From NCBI GenBank assembly GCA_910574285.1, contig CAJTAL010000007.1, forward strand, positions 84,560 to 148,559: a DNA stretch of 64,000 bases, written 5' to 3'. The translations under genes and the position numbers were made by a program. Positions within the stretch are counted from its first letter, which is position 1; each line of letters begins with the position of its first letter. A model generated the notes under the pieces. The model saw only the letters and a list, made by a program, of their open reading frames with translations. It was not told the origin of the DNA and did no database searches. Of this stretch, positions 42,990 through 52,068 are shown piece after piece. Source of the stretch: Lachnospiraceae bacterium. GTDB taxonomy: Bacteria; Bacillota; Clostridia; Lachnospirales; Lachnospiraceae.

Positions 42990-43887
42990 TACATTTGGAT
43001 ATTCGATGAAACAAGGTGTGAAGAACATAGGGAGAAATAAGATGTTCTCCATGGCGTCTATAGCAACCATGGCGGCATGTATCTTCCTGTTCGGGCTTTT
43101 CTATTCGATTGTAGTAAACTTCAGCCATATTGTCGAAAAGGCAGAGGAAGGCGTAGCGATTACCGTGCTTTTTGATGAGAATGTGACTCAGGCGGCGAAG
43201 GACAGGATCGGGGAGCAGCTTGCCGAGGCAGACGGGGTGCTGAGCGTGAATTACGTCAGCGCGGAAGAAGCATGGGAGAGCTTCAAAGACGACTATTTTG
43301 GAGAGTCCAAGGATCTTGCGGATGGATTCAAGACAGATAATCCGCTCCGTAATTCTGATAACTTTGAAGTGTATATGGCAGACGTGTCCAAGCAGAAAAG
43401 CGTTGTGGAATATGCCCAGAGTCTGGAGGGTGTGCGTAAGGTGAATAAGTCGGACGTCGTTGCCAAGACGCTGACGAGTGTGAATAAGCTGGTAGGTTAT
43501 GTATCTGTCACGATCATTATAATCCTGCTTGGCGTATCCATCTTCCTGATCAGCAATACGGTTACGATGGGTATCACGGTAAGGCGTGAGGAGATTGCGA
43601 TTATGAAATACATAGGGGCGAAGGACGGATTTGTCCGGGCGCCGTTTGTGATCGAAGGACTTCTCATTGGAATTGTGGGAGCTTTGATTCCGCTTCTCCT
43701 GTTATACTTTATGTATGATAAGGCTATTTCGTACATTATGTCGAAATTCAGTCTTTTGAATAATATTATGGAATTTCTTCCGGTATTGGATGTTTATAAA
43801 ACTTTGCTGCCGGTAGGAATTGCGCTTGGAGTAGGAATCGGTTTCGTGGGAAGTTTCTTTACGATTCGTAAGCATTTGAAGGTATAA
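42979..43887 (+). CDS. ftsX: Cell division protein FtsX
   Basis: The 302-residue protein has an N-terminal membrane segment (about residues 22-45), an extracellular domain (about 50-165) that would contact the hydrolase, and three C-terminal membrane segments (about 175-290) as in FtsX. It overlaps ftsE by 11 bases; ATG 42979 follows AAAGGTGG. It works with FtsE and the M23 protein encoded next. Confidence 0.94.
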   Translation: MRISTFGYSMKQGVKNIGRNKMFSMASIATMAACIFLFGLFYSIVVNFSHIVEKAEEGVAITVLFDENVTQAAKDRIGEQLAEADGVLSVNYVSAEEAWESFKDDYFGESKDLADGFKTDNPLRNSDNFEVYMADVSKQKSVVEYAQSLEGVRKVNKSDVVAKTLTSVNKLVGYVSVTIIIILLGVSIFLISNTVTMGITVRREEIAIMKYIGAKDGFVRAPFVIEGLLIGIVGALIPLLLLYFMYDKAISYIMSKFSLLNNIMEFLPVLDVYKTLLPVGIALGVGIGFVGSFFTIRKHLKV

Positions 43888-43905
43888 TCTGGCGGGAGGA
43901 TACAT

Positions 43906-45090
43906 ATGATATTGATAAAAAGGGGAGTCAGCCTTTTACTGGTCATGGCGCTTTGCTTCGGGACGGCGGCGCAGGCACAGGCTTCGGAGATCGACGCGAC
44001 GCAGAAGCAGGCGGATGAGTTAAAGAAGAAAAAAGATGATGCAGAGAATGAGAGAAATTCTCTGGAAAAGCAGTTAAATGATATTCTCACTAAGATGGAT
44101 GAGACGAAAGAGAAGATCGATACGAAGGAGTCAGAGATCAGTGCAAAGGAAGAGGAACTGATCCAGGCCAGGGTCGATGAGAATGACCAGTATGAGAGCA
44201 TGAAGAAGAGGATCAAGTATATGTATGAGAATGGAAATTCTCAGTTTATTGAGATCCTTTGTGAGTCGAAGAGTATCGGGGAGTTTTTGAACAACGCAGA
44301 GTACATCTCTACTATCTCAGAATATGACAGGGATATGCTGGTGCAGTTTCAGGAGATTGTAAGAGCTGTTCAGGAGCAGGAAGCGACTCTTAAGAAAGAG
44401 TATGAAGAACTTGAGACGATGCAGAATGATCTGATCGCCGAGCAGAATAAGCTGAATGATCTGATGGAGAGCAAGAAGGAAGAGATAGCGCAGCTTGCCA
44501 GTGATCTGGGCGCAACCGAGGAGAGGCTTAAGCAGTTAAAGGAAGCGGCGGAAGCGGCAAGGCGTAAGCAGGAAGAGATGGCGCGCGCGGCAGCGGCAGC
44601 CGCCGAGGCGGCAAAGGCAAGCGCCAAAGCAGCGGCTTCAAATTCAAATTCCGGTTCAGGATCAGGTTCCGGTTCGGCCGGCGCTCCTGTGGTATCAGGC
44701 AACGGTACGTTTACACACCCATGTCCGGGGATGAGTTATGTATCCAGTGAGTTCGGCTGGCGGGCACAGCCGCTTCCGGGTGCGAGCACGAATCATAAGG
44801 GGATGGATTTTGCGGCTGCAACGGGGACACCGATCTATGCGGCTTCCGGCGGTACGGTGACGTCTGCGGCTTACAGCGGCAACGCGGGAAATCTGATTGT
44901 AATCAACCATGGAAACGGGCTGCAGACTTATTATATGCATTGTGACGCAATGTATGTAAGCGCGGGGCAGCAGGTTAGCAAAGGCCAGAATATCGGCGCG
45001 GTGGGAACGACGGGGAATTCGACCGGACCGCATCTTCACTTCCAGGTGATGCAGAACGGTACTCCGACGAATCCACGTAATTTTCTGTAA
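43906..45090 (+). CDS. Coiled-coil M23 peptidase, FtsEX partner (PcsB/EnvC-like)
   Basis: The 394-residue protein has a signal peptide (about residues 1-27, ending AQASEI), a long coiled coil (about 30-235), a Ser/Gly/Ala linker (about 245-262), and a C-terminal LytM/M23 domain with zinc ligands in NHKGMDFAA (His and Asp, about 299-307) and PHLHFQV (about 376-382). It cuts peptidoglycan or activates a hydrolase under FtsEX control. The gene directly follows ftsX, as in Streptococcus and Clostridia. Confidence 0.9.
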   Translation: MILIKRGVSLLLVMALCFGTAAQAQASEIDATQKQADELKKKKDDAENERNSLEKQLNDILTKMDETKEKIDTKESEISAKEEELIQARVDENDQYESMKKRIKYMYENGNSQFIEILCESKSIGEFLNNAEYISTISEYDRDMLVQFQEIVRAVQEQEATLKKEYEELETMQNDLIAEQNKLNDLMESKKEEIAQLASDLGATEERLKQLKEAAEAARRKQEEMARAAAAAAEAAKASAKAAASNSNSGSGSGSGSAGAPVVSGNGTFTHPCPGMSYVSSEFGWRAQPLPGASTNHKGMDFAAATGTPIYAASGGTVTSAAYSGNAGNLIVINHGNGLQTYYMHCDAMYVSAGQQVSKGQNIGAVGTTGNSTGPHLHFQVMQNGTPTNPRNFL

Positions 45091-45108
45091 GTAAAGGACT
45101 GGTAACAG

Positions 45109-46290
45109 ATGAGGGATAAGAAAAGTTTTTTGCGGGGGGCGCTTTGCGGCGCCCTCGCTATATTATTAAGCGCAGGACTTATGTCCTGCGGACTTAGGGC
45201 TTATGGAACGAGTCTTGGAAGAGAGTCTGTTTCTAAAGATGCAGAGCGTAAGATATCCGGTCTGCGGGAGCTTATCGATGCAAAATACCTTGGAGATGTG
45301 GATGACTCTGAGCTGGAAGAGGGAATTTACAAAGGGCTCGTAAGCGGTCTGGAGGATCCATATTCAGTCTATTATGACGAAGAAGAGACGAAGAGCATGA
45401 TGGAATCTAACGAAGGGGAGTATTGCGGGATCGGCGCGGTGCTGACCAGGAATATGGATACCGGCATCATTACACTGGTGCAGATCTATGATGATTCGCC
45501 GGCTATGGAAGCAGGGCTTGAGGCAGACGATATCCTGTATAAAGTCGAAGATAAGGAAGTGACAGGCGAGGACCTGACAGAGGTAGTTTCTCACATCAAA
45601 GGGAAGAAGGGAACGGAAGTTCAGCTTACGGTGCTGCGCGGTGACGATAATAAAGAAGTCACAGTGACGGCGGTAAGGAATACCGTTCAGGTACAGACAG
45701 TAAAGCATGAGATGAAGAATGACGGGATCGGTTATCTGGCTGTTTCAGAATTCGATCTTGTGACGTATGAGCAGTATAAAGAAGCCCTTGCAGATCTTGA
45801 AAACCAGGGCATGAAGGGATTAGTCGTAGATCTCCGGAATAATCCCGGCGGCAATCTGGAAACGGTATGCGATATATTGGATCTGATGCTTCCGGAAGGG
45901 CTGATTGTCTATACAGAGGACAAAGAAGGAAACAGGGATGAGAAAAAATCTGACGAAGAGAACCAGTTTTGTCTGCCGATGGTCGTGTTGATGAACGGCA
46001 ACAGCGCCAGCGCTTCGGAGATCTATGCGGGAGCTATCCAGGATTACGGGACAGGGAAGATTGTCGGAACTCAGTCTTATGGAAAAGGTGTGGTGCAGCA
46101 GATATTCATGCTGAAAGACGGTACCAGTGTGAAACTTACGATTGCAGAATACTTTACACCGAAAGGAAGGAATATTAACGGCAAGGGGATCAGCCCGGAT
46201 GTGGAAGTAGAGTACGAGAGGAATGAAGAGAATCCGGACGCAGATAATCAGCTTGATAAAGCGATGGAAGTTTTAAAGGAGCAGTTTTAA
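45109..46290 (+). CDS. S41-family C-terminal processing peptidase
   Basis: The 393-residue protein has a short hydrophobic N-terminus with a Cys (LSAGLMSCGL), a PDZ domain (about residues 105-190) and the S41 catalytic core: GNSASASEIYAGAIQDYG (Ser, about residues 298-315) and GTQSYGKGVVQQIF (Lys, about 320-333). CtpA/Prc-type proteases trim wall enzymes; it may process the M23 protein encoded just upstream. The stop region is duplicated (14-bp repeat). Confidence 0.9.
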   Translation: MRDKKSFLRGALCGALAILLSAGLMSCGLRAYGTSLGRESVSKDAERKISGLRELIDAKYLGDVDDSELEEGIYKGLVSGLEDPYSVYYDEEETKSMMESNEGEYCGIGAVLTRNMDTGIITLVQIYDDSPAMEAGLEADDILYKVEDKEVTGEDLTEVVSHIKGKKGTEVQLTVLRGDDNKEVTVTAVRNTVQVQTVKHEMKNDGIGYLAVSEFDLVTYEQYKEALADLENQGMKGLVVDLRNNPGGNLETVCDILDLMLPEGLIVYTEDKEGNRDEKKSDEENQFCLPMVVLMNGNSASASEIYAGAIQDYGTGKIVGTQSYGKGVVQQIFMLKDGTSVKLTIAEYFTPKGRNINGKGISPDVEVEYERNEENPDADNQLDKAMEVLKEQF

Positions 46291-46303
46291 AGGAGCAGTT
46301 TTG
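46276..46303 (+). repeat. 14-bp tandem duplication at the S41 stop codon
   Basis: TTTTAAAGGAGCAG occurs twice in a row around the stop codon at 46288-46290; the first copy ends the S41 protein with the codons for EQF. Confidence 0.7.
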
Positions 46304-46333
46304 AAGGGAATGCTATTTGGCATTCCCTTTTTT
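46304..46333 (+). terminator. Terminator of ftsEX-M23-S41 operon
   Basis: AAGGGAATG with CATTCCCTT (8-base loop) is followed by a T-run at 46328-46333. Confidence 0.85.
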
Positions 46334-46409
46334 AGGTTCGTGTGATAGAATAAAGTACAGTGTGGAATACAACAGGCACATTCGTATAGAGTGCGGAAAG
46401 GATGGGGAT

Positions 46410-47705
46410 ATGGCGATATTAATTCAGAACGGGCATGTGGTTGATCCACTCAGCAAAAGAGACGGATGTTATGATGTACTTGTGGAGGGGGACAAGATTA
46501 CAAAAGTTGCGGAACATATCTGTGTGGATGCAGAGCATGTGATCGAGGCGGGAGGGTGTTATGTGATGCCGGGGCTTATCGATCTTCATGTGCATCTGAG
46601 AGATCCGGGGCTGGAATATAAGGAGACTCTGGCGACGGGAGGAAGAGCCGCGGTAAAGGGCGGTGTTACGACGGTATGCGCCATGCCGAACACCAAGCCT
46701 GTGACGGATACAAAGGAGAAGGTAGAAAGAGTGCATGACCGGGCAAAGGAGGAATCGCCGGCGCACGTCATCCAGCTTGGGGCGGTCACCAGGGGGCAGG
46801 AAGGAAAGGAACTGGCAGATATCCGCGGGATGGCGGAGGCAGGCTGCCATGCCGTCAGTGAAGACGGCAAGTCGGTGATGAACGCGTCTTTATACCGGCA
46901 GGGAATGAAAGCGGCAAGGGAGAACGAGATCTCAGTATTTGCACATTGCGAGGATCAGACGATGGTGGAGCAAGGTGTAATGAATGCGGATGAGAACGCA
47001 AAGCGTCTCGGGCTTAAGGGAATTACGAACTCTGTAGAGGATGTGATTGCGGCAAGAGATATCCTGCTGGCAAAGGAGACAGGGGTAAGGCTTCACCTGT
47101 GCCATTGTTCGACTGCAGACAGCGTGAAGATGGTGCGTCTTGCGAAAGAGGCAGGGATTTTGGTGACCGCGGAAGTATGCCCGCATCATTTTATCCTTAG
47201 TTCGGATGATATCAGTGAGGATAACGGGCGATATAAGATGAACCCGCCGCTTCGAAGCAAGGCGGATGTAGAGGCGCTGCGCCAGGGGCTTAAGGATGGT
47301 GTGATGGATGTGATTGCTACGGATCATGCGCCGCATTCCAGGGAAGAGAAGGACAAGTCTATGGCACAGGCAGCGTTCGGAATCGTAGGACTCGAGACTT
47401 CGGCGGCGCTTACCTATACTTATCTTGTGAAGACCGGTGTGTTGAGTATGATGGATATGGCGGAGAAGATGAGCAGTAATCCGGCAAAGATTCTTGGCCT
47501 TACGGAAAAGGGCAGTATATCCGAGGGTAAAGCTGCGGATATCATGATCTTTGATCCCCGCAAGGTTTATAAGATTGATCCGGATACATTCGTGTCGAAA
47601 GGGAAGAACACGCCTTTTGGCGGATATGAGGTATCGGGGGAGGTCGTGTATACGATCGTGGACGGCAGAGTAGTATATGGTCCGGCGGATCGGGAAGAAG
47701 TATAG
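46410..47705 (+). CDS. pyrC: Dihydroorotase
   Basis: The 431-residue enzyme carries the zinc site DLHVHLRDPG (about residues 57-66), HCEDQTMV (about 180), HLCHCST (about 229) and the catalytic Asp in ATDHAPHS (about 304-311). It closes carbamoyl-aspartate to dihydroorotate in pyrimidine synthesis. ATG 46410 lies after AAAGGATGGGG; a frame opening further upstream is ignored. pyrB and carAB are not in this window. Confidence 0.95.
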   Translation: MAILIQNGHVVDPLSKRDGCYDVLVEGDKITKVAEHICVDAEHVIEAGGCYVMPGLIDLHVHLRDPGLEYKETLATGGRAAVKGGVTTVCAMPNTKPVTDTKEKVERVHDRAKEESPAHVIQLGAVTRGQEGKELADIRGMAEAGCHAVSEDGKSVMNASLYRQGMKAARENEISVFAHCEDQTMVEQGVMNADENAKRLGLKGITNSVEDVIAARDILLAKETGVRLHLCHCSTADSVKMVRLAKEAGILVTAEVCPHHFILSSDDISEDNGRYKMNPPLRSKADVEALRQGLKDGVMDVIATDHAPHSREEKDKSMAQAAFGIVGLETSAALTYTYLVKTGVLSMMDMAEKMSSNPAKILGLTEKGSISEGKAADIMIFDPRKVYKIDPDTFVSKGKNTPFGGYEVSGEVVYTIVDGRVVYGPADREEV

Positions 47706-47789
47706 TCTGTATGAGCAGATGGGGATAAAAGAGAACAGGATGGCGGCTGTATCTATAGCAGAAAGCAGCGTACAGCATGCCAAAAGGAG

Positions 47790-48725
47790 ATGAAAAATAT
47801 GATTAATCAGTTAGTTGCGAATATAAAAAAGACGGGAGCGCCGATCGTAGTCGGGCTTGATCCTATGCTTGCCTATGTGCCGGAGCACATTCAGAAGAAG
47901 GCTTTTAAAGAGTACGGGGAGACACTTGAAGGGGCGGCGGAGGCTGTCTGGCAGTTCAATAAGGAGATCGTAGATCATACCTTTGACCTGATTCCGGCGG
48001 TAAAGCCGCAGATTGCAATGTATGAGCAGTTCGGTATACCGGGGCTTACGGCGTTTAAGAAGACGGTGGATTACTGTAAGAAAAAGGGATTGGCGGTGAT
48101 CGGCGACGTGAAGCGCGGCGATATCGGTTCCACATCGGCCGCATATGCCGTAGGACACCTTGGAAGGGTGCAGGTGGGAAGCAAGTCGTACGTGCCTTTT
48201 GACGAGGATTTTGCGACAGTGAATCCGTATCTGGGATCGGACGGCGTGAATCCGTTTCTCAAAGTTTGCAGGGAAGAGAAGAAGGGTATCTTCATCCTGG
48301 TAAAGACTTCGAATCCTTCCAGCGGGGAATTCCAGGATCAGTTGGTCGGCCAAAGACCGCTGTATGAGCTGGTAGGGGAGAAGGTCGCCGCCTGGGGCGA
48401 AGAACTTATGGGAGAGGCTTATAGTTATGTAGGCGCGGTAGTTGGAGCCACTTATCCGGAGATGGGAAAGGTCCTCCGCAAGATCATGCCGAAAGCGTAT
48501 ATCCTTGTTCCGGGCTACGGCGCTCAGGGAGGTCAGGGCAAAGATCTGGTTCATTTCTTTAACGAGGACGGACTGGGAGCGATCGTAAATTCCTCCCGGG
48601 GAATCATCGCGGCGTATAAGCAGGAAAAATATGCAAAATTCGGAGAAGAGGCATTTGCCGAGGCGTCCAGGGCGGCGGTAGAAGATATGGCGGCCGATAT
48701 CAGAGGGGCGCTTGAGAACCGATAG
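47790..48725 (+). CDS. pyrF: Orotidine 5'-phosphate decarboxylase, long type
   Basis: The 311-residue enzyme has GDVKRGDIGSTSAAY (about residues 104-118), the catalytic Lys and Asp motif of the long PyrF class, VGLDPMLAY near the N-terminus, and PGYGAQGGQGKDL (about 234-246) at the phosphate site. It makes UMP from OMP. AAAAGGAGATG precedes the ATG. It is followed by pyrK after 54 bases. Confidence 0.94.
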   Translation: MKNMINQLVANIKKTGAPIVVGLDPMLAYVPEHIQKKAFKEYGETLEGAAEAVWQFNKEIVDHTFDLIPAVKPQIAMYEQFGIPGLTAFKKTVDYCKKKGLAVIGDVKRGDIGSTSAAYAVGHLGRVQVGSKSYVPFDEDFATVNPYLGSDGVNPFLKVCREEKKGIFILVKTSNPSSGEFQDQLVGQRPLYELVGEKVAAWGEELMGEAYSYVGAVVGATYPEMGKVLRKIMPKAYILVPGYGAQGGQGKDLVHFFNEDGLGAIVNSSRGIIAAYKQEKYAKFGEEAFAEASRAAVEDMAADIRGALENR

Positions 48726-48779
48726 ACTGCATTTGGAGGTTGCTGACCTTTAGATGAAGAATAAGATATAGGAGACGGC

Positions 48780-49703
48780 ATGTTAGAAGAGAGAATAGCA
48801 GAAGAGAGAGCAGCAGAAGAGAGAATAATAGAAGAGAGAGCAGCAGAAGAGAGAATAATAGAAGAGAGAGCAGCGGAAGAGGGAATAATAGAAGAGAGAG
48901 CAGCAGAGAAGAAGGATATAGCCGGAAAAAGAAAAGAGAACGCGGCTGTAGTATCACAGGAAGAGCTTGCAGAGGGAATCTTCAGTATGTGGATACACAC
49001 AGAGGCTGCCCAGAGCGCAAAGCCGGGACAATTTATTTCTATGTATACGAATGATAACAGCAAGCTGCTTCCAAGGCCTGTCAGCATCTGCGAGATTGAC
49101 AGGAAGGCAGGAAATCTGCGGGCGGTCTACAGGGTGACCGGCAAGAACACGGGAACGGAGCAGTTTTCAAGACTTCGGGGCGGAGATACGATTCCGATCA
49201 TCGGTCCTCTGGGAAATGGTTTTCCCCTTGAGAAAGCCCAGGGTAAGAAGGTGTTTTTGATAGGCGGAGGGATTGGTGTGCCTCCGATCTTAGAACTGGC
49301 GAAGCAGACGGTGTGTGTGAAGAAGCAGATAGTGGTCGGGTATCGGGATAAGAATACGTTTTTGAGAGAAGAATTCGAGGAGAACGGAGTCCTTTATATT
49401 TCCACAGAAGACGGAAGTGTGGGAACGAGGGGAAATGTATTGGATGCGGTCAGAGAGAACGCGTTAGAGGCGGATGTAATCTATGCCTGCGGACCGGCTC
49501 CTATGTTACGTGCAGTCAAGTCTTATGCCGAAGAAAGAAATATTGTCTGTTATGTATCATTGGAGGAGAGGATGGCCTGCGGGATCGGAGCATGTCTCGG
49601 ATGTGTCTGTAAAACCATTGAAAGGGATCTGCACAGTAACGTGCATAACAGGCGGATCTGTAAGGACGGACCGGTCTTCCTGGCAACGGAGGTGGAGCTT
49701 TAG
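48780..49703 (+). CDS. pyrK: Dihydroorotate dehydrogenase electron transfer subunit with N-terminal repeats
   Basis: The 307-residue protein has a normal PyrK core from about residue 52: FAD-binding PGQFISMYTND, RPVSICEID, NAD-binding IGGGIGVPPILELA (about 160-173), and the [2Fe-2S] Cys cluster CGIGACLGCVC (about 263-273) plus a later Cys. It passes electrons from PyrD to NAD. Residues 3-42 are four near-identical 10-residue repeats of EERIIEERAA type, coded by 30-bp tandem repeats, then a basic linker. Usual PyrK proteins lack this. GGAGAC precedes the ATG, so the extension is translated. Confidence 0.93.
   Translation: MLEERIAEERAAEERIIEERAAEERIIEERAAEEGIIEERAAEKKDIAGKRKENAAVVSQEELAEGIFSMWIHTEAAQSAKPGQFISMYTNDNSKLLPRPVSICEIDRKAGNLRAVYRVTGKNTGTEQFSRLRGGDTIPIIGPLGNGFPLEKAQGKKVFLIGGGIGVPPILELAKQTVCVKKQIVVGYRDKNTFLREEFEENGVLYISTEDGSVGTRGNVLDAVRENALEADVIYACGPAPMLRAVKSYAEERNIVCYVSLEERMACGIGACLGCVCKTIERDLHSNVHNRRICKDGPVFLATEVEL
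48786..48905 (+). repeat. Four 30-bp tandem repeats within pyrK
   Basis: Units of 30 bases (GAAGAGAGAATAATAGAAGA start) code EERIIEERAA four times, with small changes in copies 1 and 4. The coded segment should form a charged helix. Length is a multiple of 3, so copy-number change would keep the frame. Confidence 0.9.
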
Positions 49704-50606
49704 ATGAATATGAAGGTGAATATAGCGGGAGTAGAGTGGAAGAATCCGGTGACGGTGGCGTCCGGGACATTCGGGTCCGGCGCGGAATACGCGGATTTCG
49801 TCGATATTGGCAGACTTGGAGCGGTTACCACGAAGGGAGTCGCCAATGTTCCCTGGCCGGGGAATCCGACTCCGAGAGTCGCAGAAACCTACGGCGGCAT
49901 GATGAATGCCATCGGATTGCAGAATCCGGGGATCGAGCTGTTCTGTGAGAGAGATATTCCGTTTCTTAAGCAGTTTGATACGAAGATCATCGTGAACGTG
50001 TGCGGAAAGTCTGCGGAGGATTACTGTGAGGTCGTGGAGAGGCTTGCAGATGAAGATGTAGATATGCTGGAGATTAACATCTCCTGCCCGAATGTGAAGG
50101 AGGGCGGCATTGCTTTCGGTCAGAATCCGAAGTCTGCGGAGGACATCACCAGGGCGGTTAAGAAGTATGCGAAGCAGCCGGTGATCATGAAGCTGAGCCC
50201 GAACGTGACGGATATTGCGGAGATGGCAAAGGCGGTGGAAGCAGGAGGCGCGGATGCGGTTTCTTTGATTAATACGCTGACCGGGATGAAGATCGATATT
50301 CACAGGAGGACATTTGCGCTGGCGAATCAGACCGGCGGAGTCTCAGGCCCGGCGATCCATCCGATTGCGGTACGCATGGTGTATCAGACCGCCCAGGCGG
50401 TGAATCTTCCGATTATCGGCATGGGAGGGATTGCGTGTGCTGAGGACGCCATAGAGATGATGCTTGCGGGAGCAAGCGCGGTGTCGGTAGGGACGGCGAA
50501 TTTTCATAATCCGGCCGTGACGATGGAGATTGTGGAAGGTATAGAAGAATATCTGAGGCAGAACCACATGAACGACGTCCGGGAATTGGTTGGTTCTTTG
50601 ATCTGA
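49704..50606 (+). CDS. pyrD: Dihydroorotate dehydrogenase, class 1B
   Basis: The 300-residue FMN enzyme has the active-site Cys in EINISCPN (about residues 126-133), GTFGSG (about 21-26), and GMGGIACAEDAIEMMLAGA (about 245-263) at the FMN phosphate. With PyrK it oxidises dihydroorotate to orotate using NAD. It begins directly after the pyrK stop. Confidence 0.95.
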   Translation: MNMKVNIAGVEWKNPVTVASGTFGSGAEYADFVDIGRLGAVTTKGVANVPWPGNPTPRVAETYGGMMNAIGLQNPGIELFCERDIPFLKQFDTKIIVNVCGKSAEDYCEVVERLADEDVDMLEINISCPNVKEGGIAFGQNPKSAEDITRAVKKYAKQPVIMKLSPNVTDIAEMAKAVEAGGADAVSLINTLTGMKIDIHRRTFALANQTGGVSGPAIHPIAVRMVYQTAQAVNLPIIGMGGIACAEDAIEMMLAGASAVSVGTANFHNPAVTMEIVEGIEEYLRQNHMNDVRELVGSLI

Positions 50607-50610
50607 CGAA

Positions 50611-50639
50611 TTGAAAATAGATATGAGTTGTGTTAGAAT
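50611..50639 (+). promoter_or_regulatory. Promoter of pyrE
   Basis: TTGAAA (50611-50616) and TAGAAT (50634-50639) with 17-base spacing lie after the pyrD stop. A small hairpin (AGAATA/TATTCT) follows. Confidence 0.55.
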
Positions 50640-50692
50640 AAAAAAGAATATTAGGTATTCTAAAGCTTGAATCAGGGGAGGTTTTAAGTATC

Positions 50693-51367
50693 GTGGAAGC
50701 ATACAAACAGGACTTTATAGAATTTATGGTAGAATCCGACGTATTGAAATTCGGAGAATTCACATTGAAGAGCGGAAGAAAATCCCCATTCTTTATGAAC
50801 GCCGGAGCTTATGTGACAGGGACGCAGCTTCGCAGGCTTGGGGAATATTATGCGAAAGCGATCCACGACCACTATGGTCTGGAGTTCGACGTGCTGTTCG
50901 GCCCTGCATACAAGGGGATTCCTCTTAGTGTGGCGACGACGATGGCGATCAGCGAATTATACGGGAAAGACATCCGTTATTGCTCGAACCGCAAGGAAGT
51001 GAAGGATCACGGAGATACCGGGATTCTGCTGGGAAGTAAATTAAAAGACGGCGACAGAGTCGTGATTATCGAGGATGTGACGACTTCCGGAAAATCTATC
51101 GAAGAGACGTTTCCCATTATCAAAGCCCAGGGAGATATAGAGATCAAGGGAATGATGGTTTCTCTGAACCGCATGGAGACCGGGAAAGGCGGAAAGAAGT
51201 GCGCGCTGGATGAGATTACAGAATTGTACGGGTTTGCGGCGAATGCAATCGTTACGATGGAGGAAGTGGTGGAATATCTGTACAATAAGGAGTGCCAGGG
51301 AAGAATTATCATAGATGATACATTAAAAGCCGCAATCGACGCATATTATGAAGAGTATGGAGTATGA
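50693..51367 (+). CDS. pyrE: Orotate phosphoribosyltransferase
   Basis: The 224-residue enzyme has the PRPP motif VVIIEDVTTSGKSIEETF (about residues 122-139) and FGPAYKGIPLSVATTMA (about 68-84). It adds ribose phosphate to orotate. It starts with GTG; GGGGAGG lies 11 bases upstream, a longish gap. It closes the pyr cluster and may share an mRNA with the small protein behind it. Confidence 0.94.
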   Translation: MEAYKQDFIEFMVESDVLKFGEFTLKSGRKSPFFMNAGAYVTGTQLRRLGEYYAKAIHDHYGLEFDVLFGPAYKGIPLSVATTMAISELYGKDIRYCSNRKEVKDHGDTGILLGSKLKDGDRVVIIEDVTTSGKSIEETFPIIKAQGDIEIKGMMVSLNRMETGKGGKKCALDEITELYGFAANAIVTMEEVVEYLYNKECQGRIIIDDTLKAAIDAYYEEYGV

Positions 51368-51387
51368 GAAAGGAGCTAGAAGAATCT

Positions 51388-51540
51388 ATGAATGAGAAGG
51401 CGTACAAAGCCATGAGTTTTGCCGGAACTGCTAATATTACGGTTGGGATTATCATAGTCGTCGTGGGAGTAGCGGCAGGAATCATCTCAATTGTAAGCGG
51501 AGCACGCTTGCTGAAGGAGAAGCGGGGACTTACTTTTTAA
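51388..51540 (+). CDS. 50-residue single-pass membrane protein
   Basis: ATG 51388 opens 50 codons ending at 51540. The peptide has a polar front (MNEKAYKAMSFAG), one long membrane segment rich in V, I and G (about residues 17-41), and a basic tail (LLKEKRGLTF). An AAAGGAG lies 12 bases upstream, a loose fit. It lies between pyrE and the VanZ-like gene. I recall similar small proteins beside pyrE in Lachnospiraceae but cannot assign a function. Confidence 0.55.
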   Translation: MNEKAYKAMSFAGTANITVGIIIVVVGVAAGIISIVSGARLLKEKRGLTF

Positions 51541-51579
51541 AAGTTCTTTAGAAATCCGGATAGAAAGGGTGCTTGATAT

Positions 51580-52068
51580 TTGAATTTAAAGCAAAGTAAG
51601 AGAATCCGTATCTTTGGAAAGATACTGTTTGTGTTGTATATCGTATTTATTGTCTATTTTTTAATATTTTCTGATTGGTACGGACGAACAGGAGAGATGC
51701 AGGAATATCATTATAATCTTGTACTCTTTAAAGAAATCAGGCGATTCTGGAATTATCGAGATCAGGTTGGTTTTTTTGCTATGTTCACAAATTTATTTGG
51801 AAATGTAATTATCTTTATGCCCTTCGGTTTTTTTATGCCGATGGCGAGCAGATACCGGAGTTGTTTTTCGGCGGTATTCTATAGTTTTGGTCTGAGTCTG
51901 TGTGTAGAAACGTTCCAACTGCTTACGAAGGTCGGCAGTTTTGACGTGGATGATCTCCTCCTGAATACGGTTGGAGGATTGGCCGGATATGTGATATTTG
52001 CAGTCTGTGCGGCAATAAGGAGAAGATATGTTAATAAAGAAGAAAAAACTGGTCACGGAAGAGGATAG
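51580..52068 (+). CDS. VanZ-family membrane protein
   Basis: The 162-residue protein has about four membrane segments and VanZ-like wording: NLVLFKEI (about residues 46-53), TNLFGNVIIFMPFGFFMPM (about 70-88), and QLLTKVGSFDVDDLLLNTVGG (about 113-133). It starts with TTG, 9 bases after AAAGGGTG. VanZ relatives affect glycopeptide resistance or are uncharacterised. It overlaps the next gene by 41 bases. Confidence 0.75.
   Translation: MNLKQSKRIRIFGKILFVLYIVFIVYFLIFSDWYGRTGEMQEYHYNLVLFKEIRRFWNYRDQVGFFAMFTNLFGNVIIFMPFGFFMPMASRYRSCFSAVFYSFGLSLCVETFQLLTKVGSFDVDDLLLNTVGGLAGYVIFAVCAAIRRRYVNKEEKTGHGRG

Noticed and set aside
46932..47783. 283-codon minus-strand frame opposite pyrC
   Set aside because: Shadow of pyrC; composition matches the reversed codons and no ribosome site is seen.
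48786..48905. Short regular repeats that could look like a CRISPR array
   Set aside because: Units are contiguous without spacers and keep a protein frame.
48551..49087. Minus-strand frame with Ser/Leu-rich repeats opposite the start of pyrK
   Set aside because: The repeats are the reverse of the pyrK tandem repeat; no promoter or ribosome site supports it.
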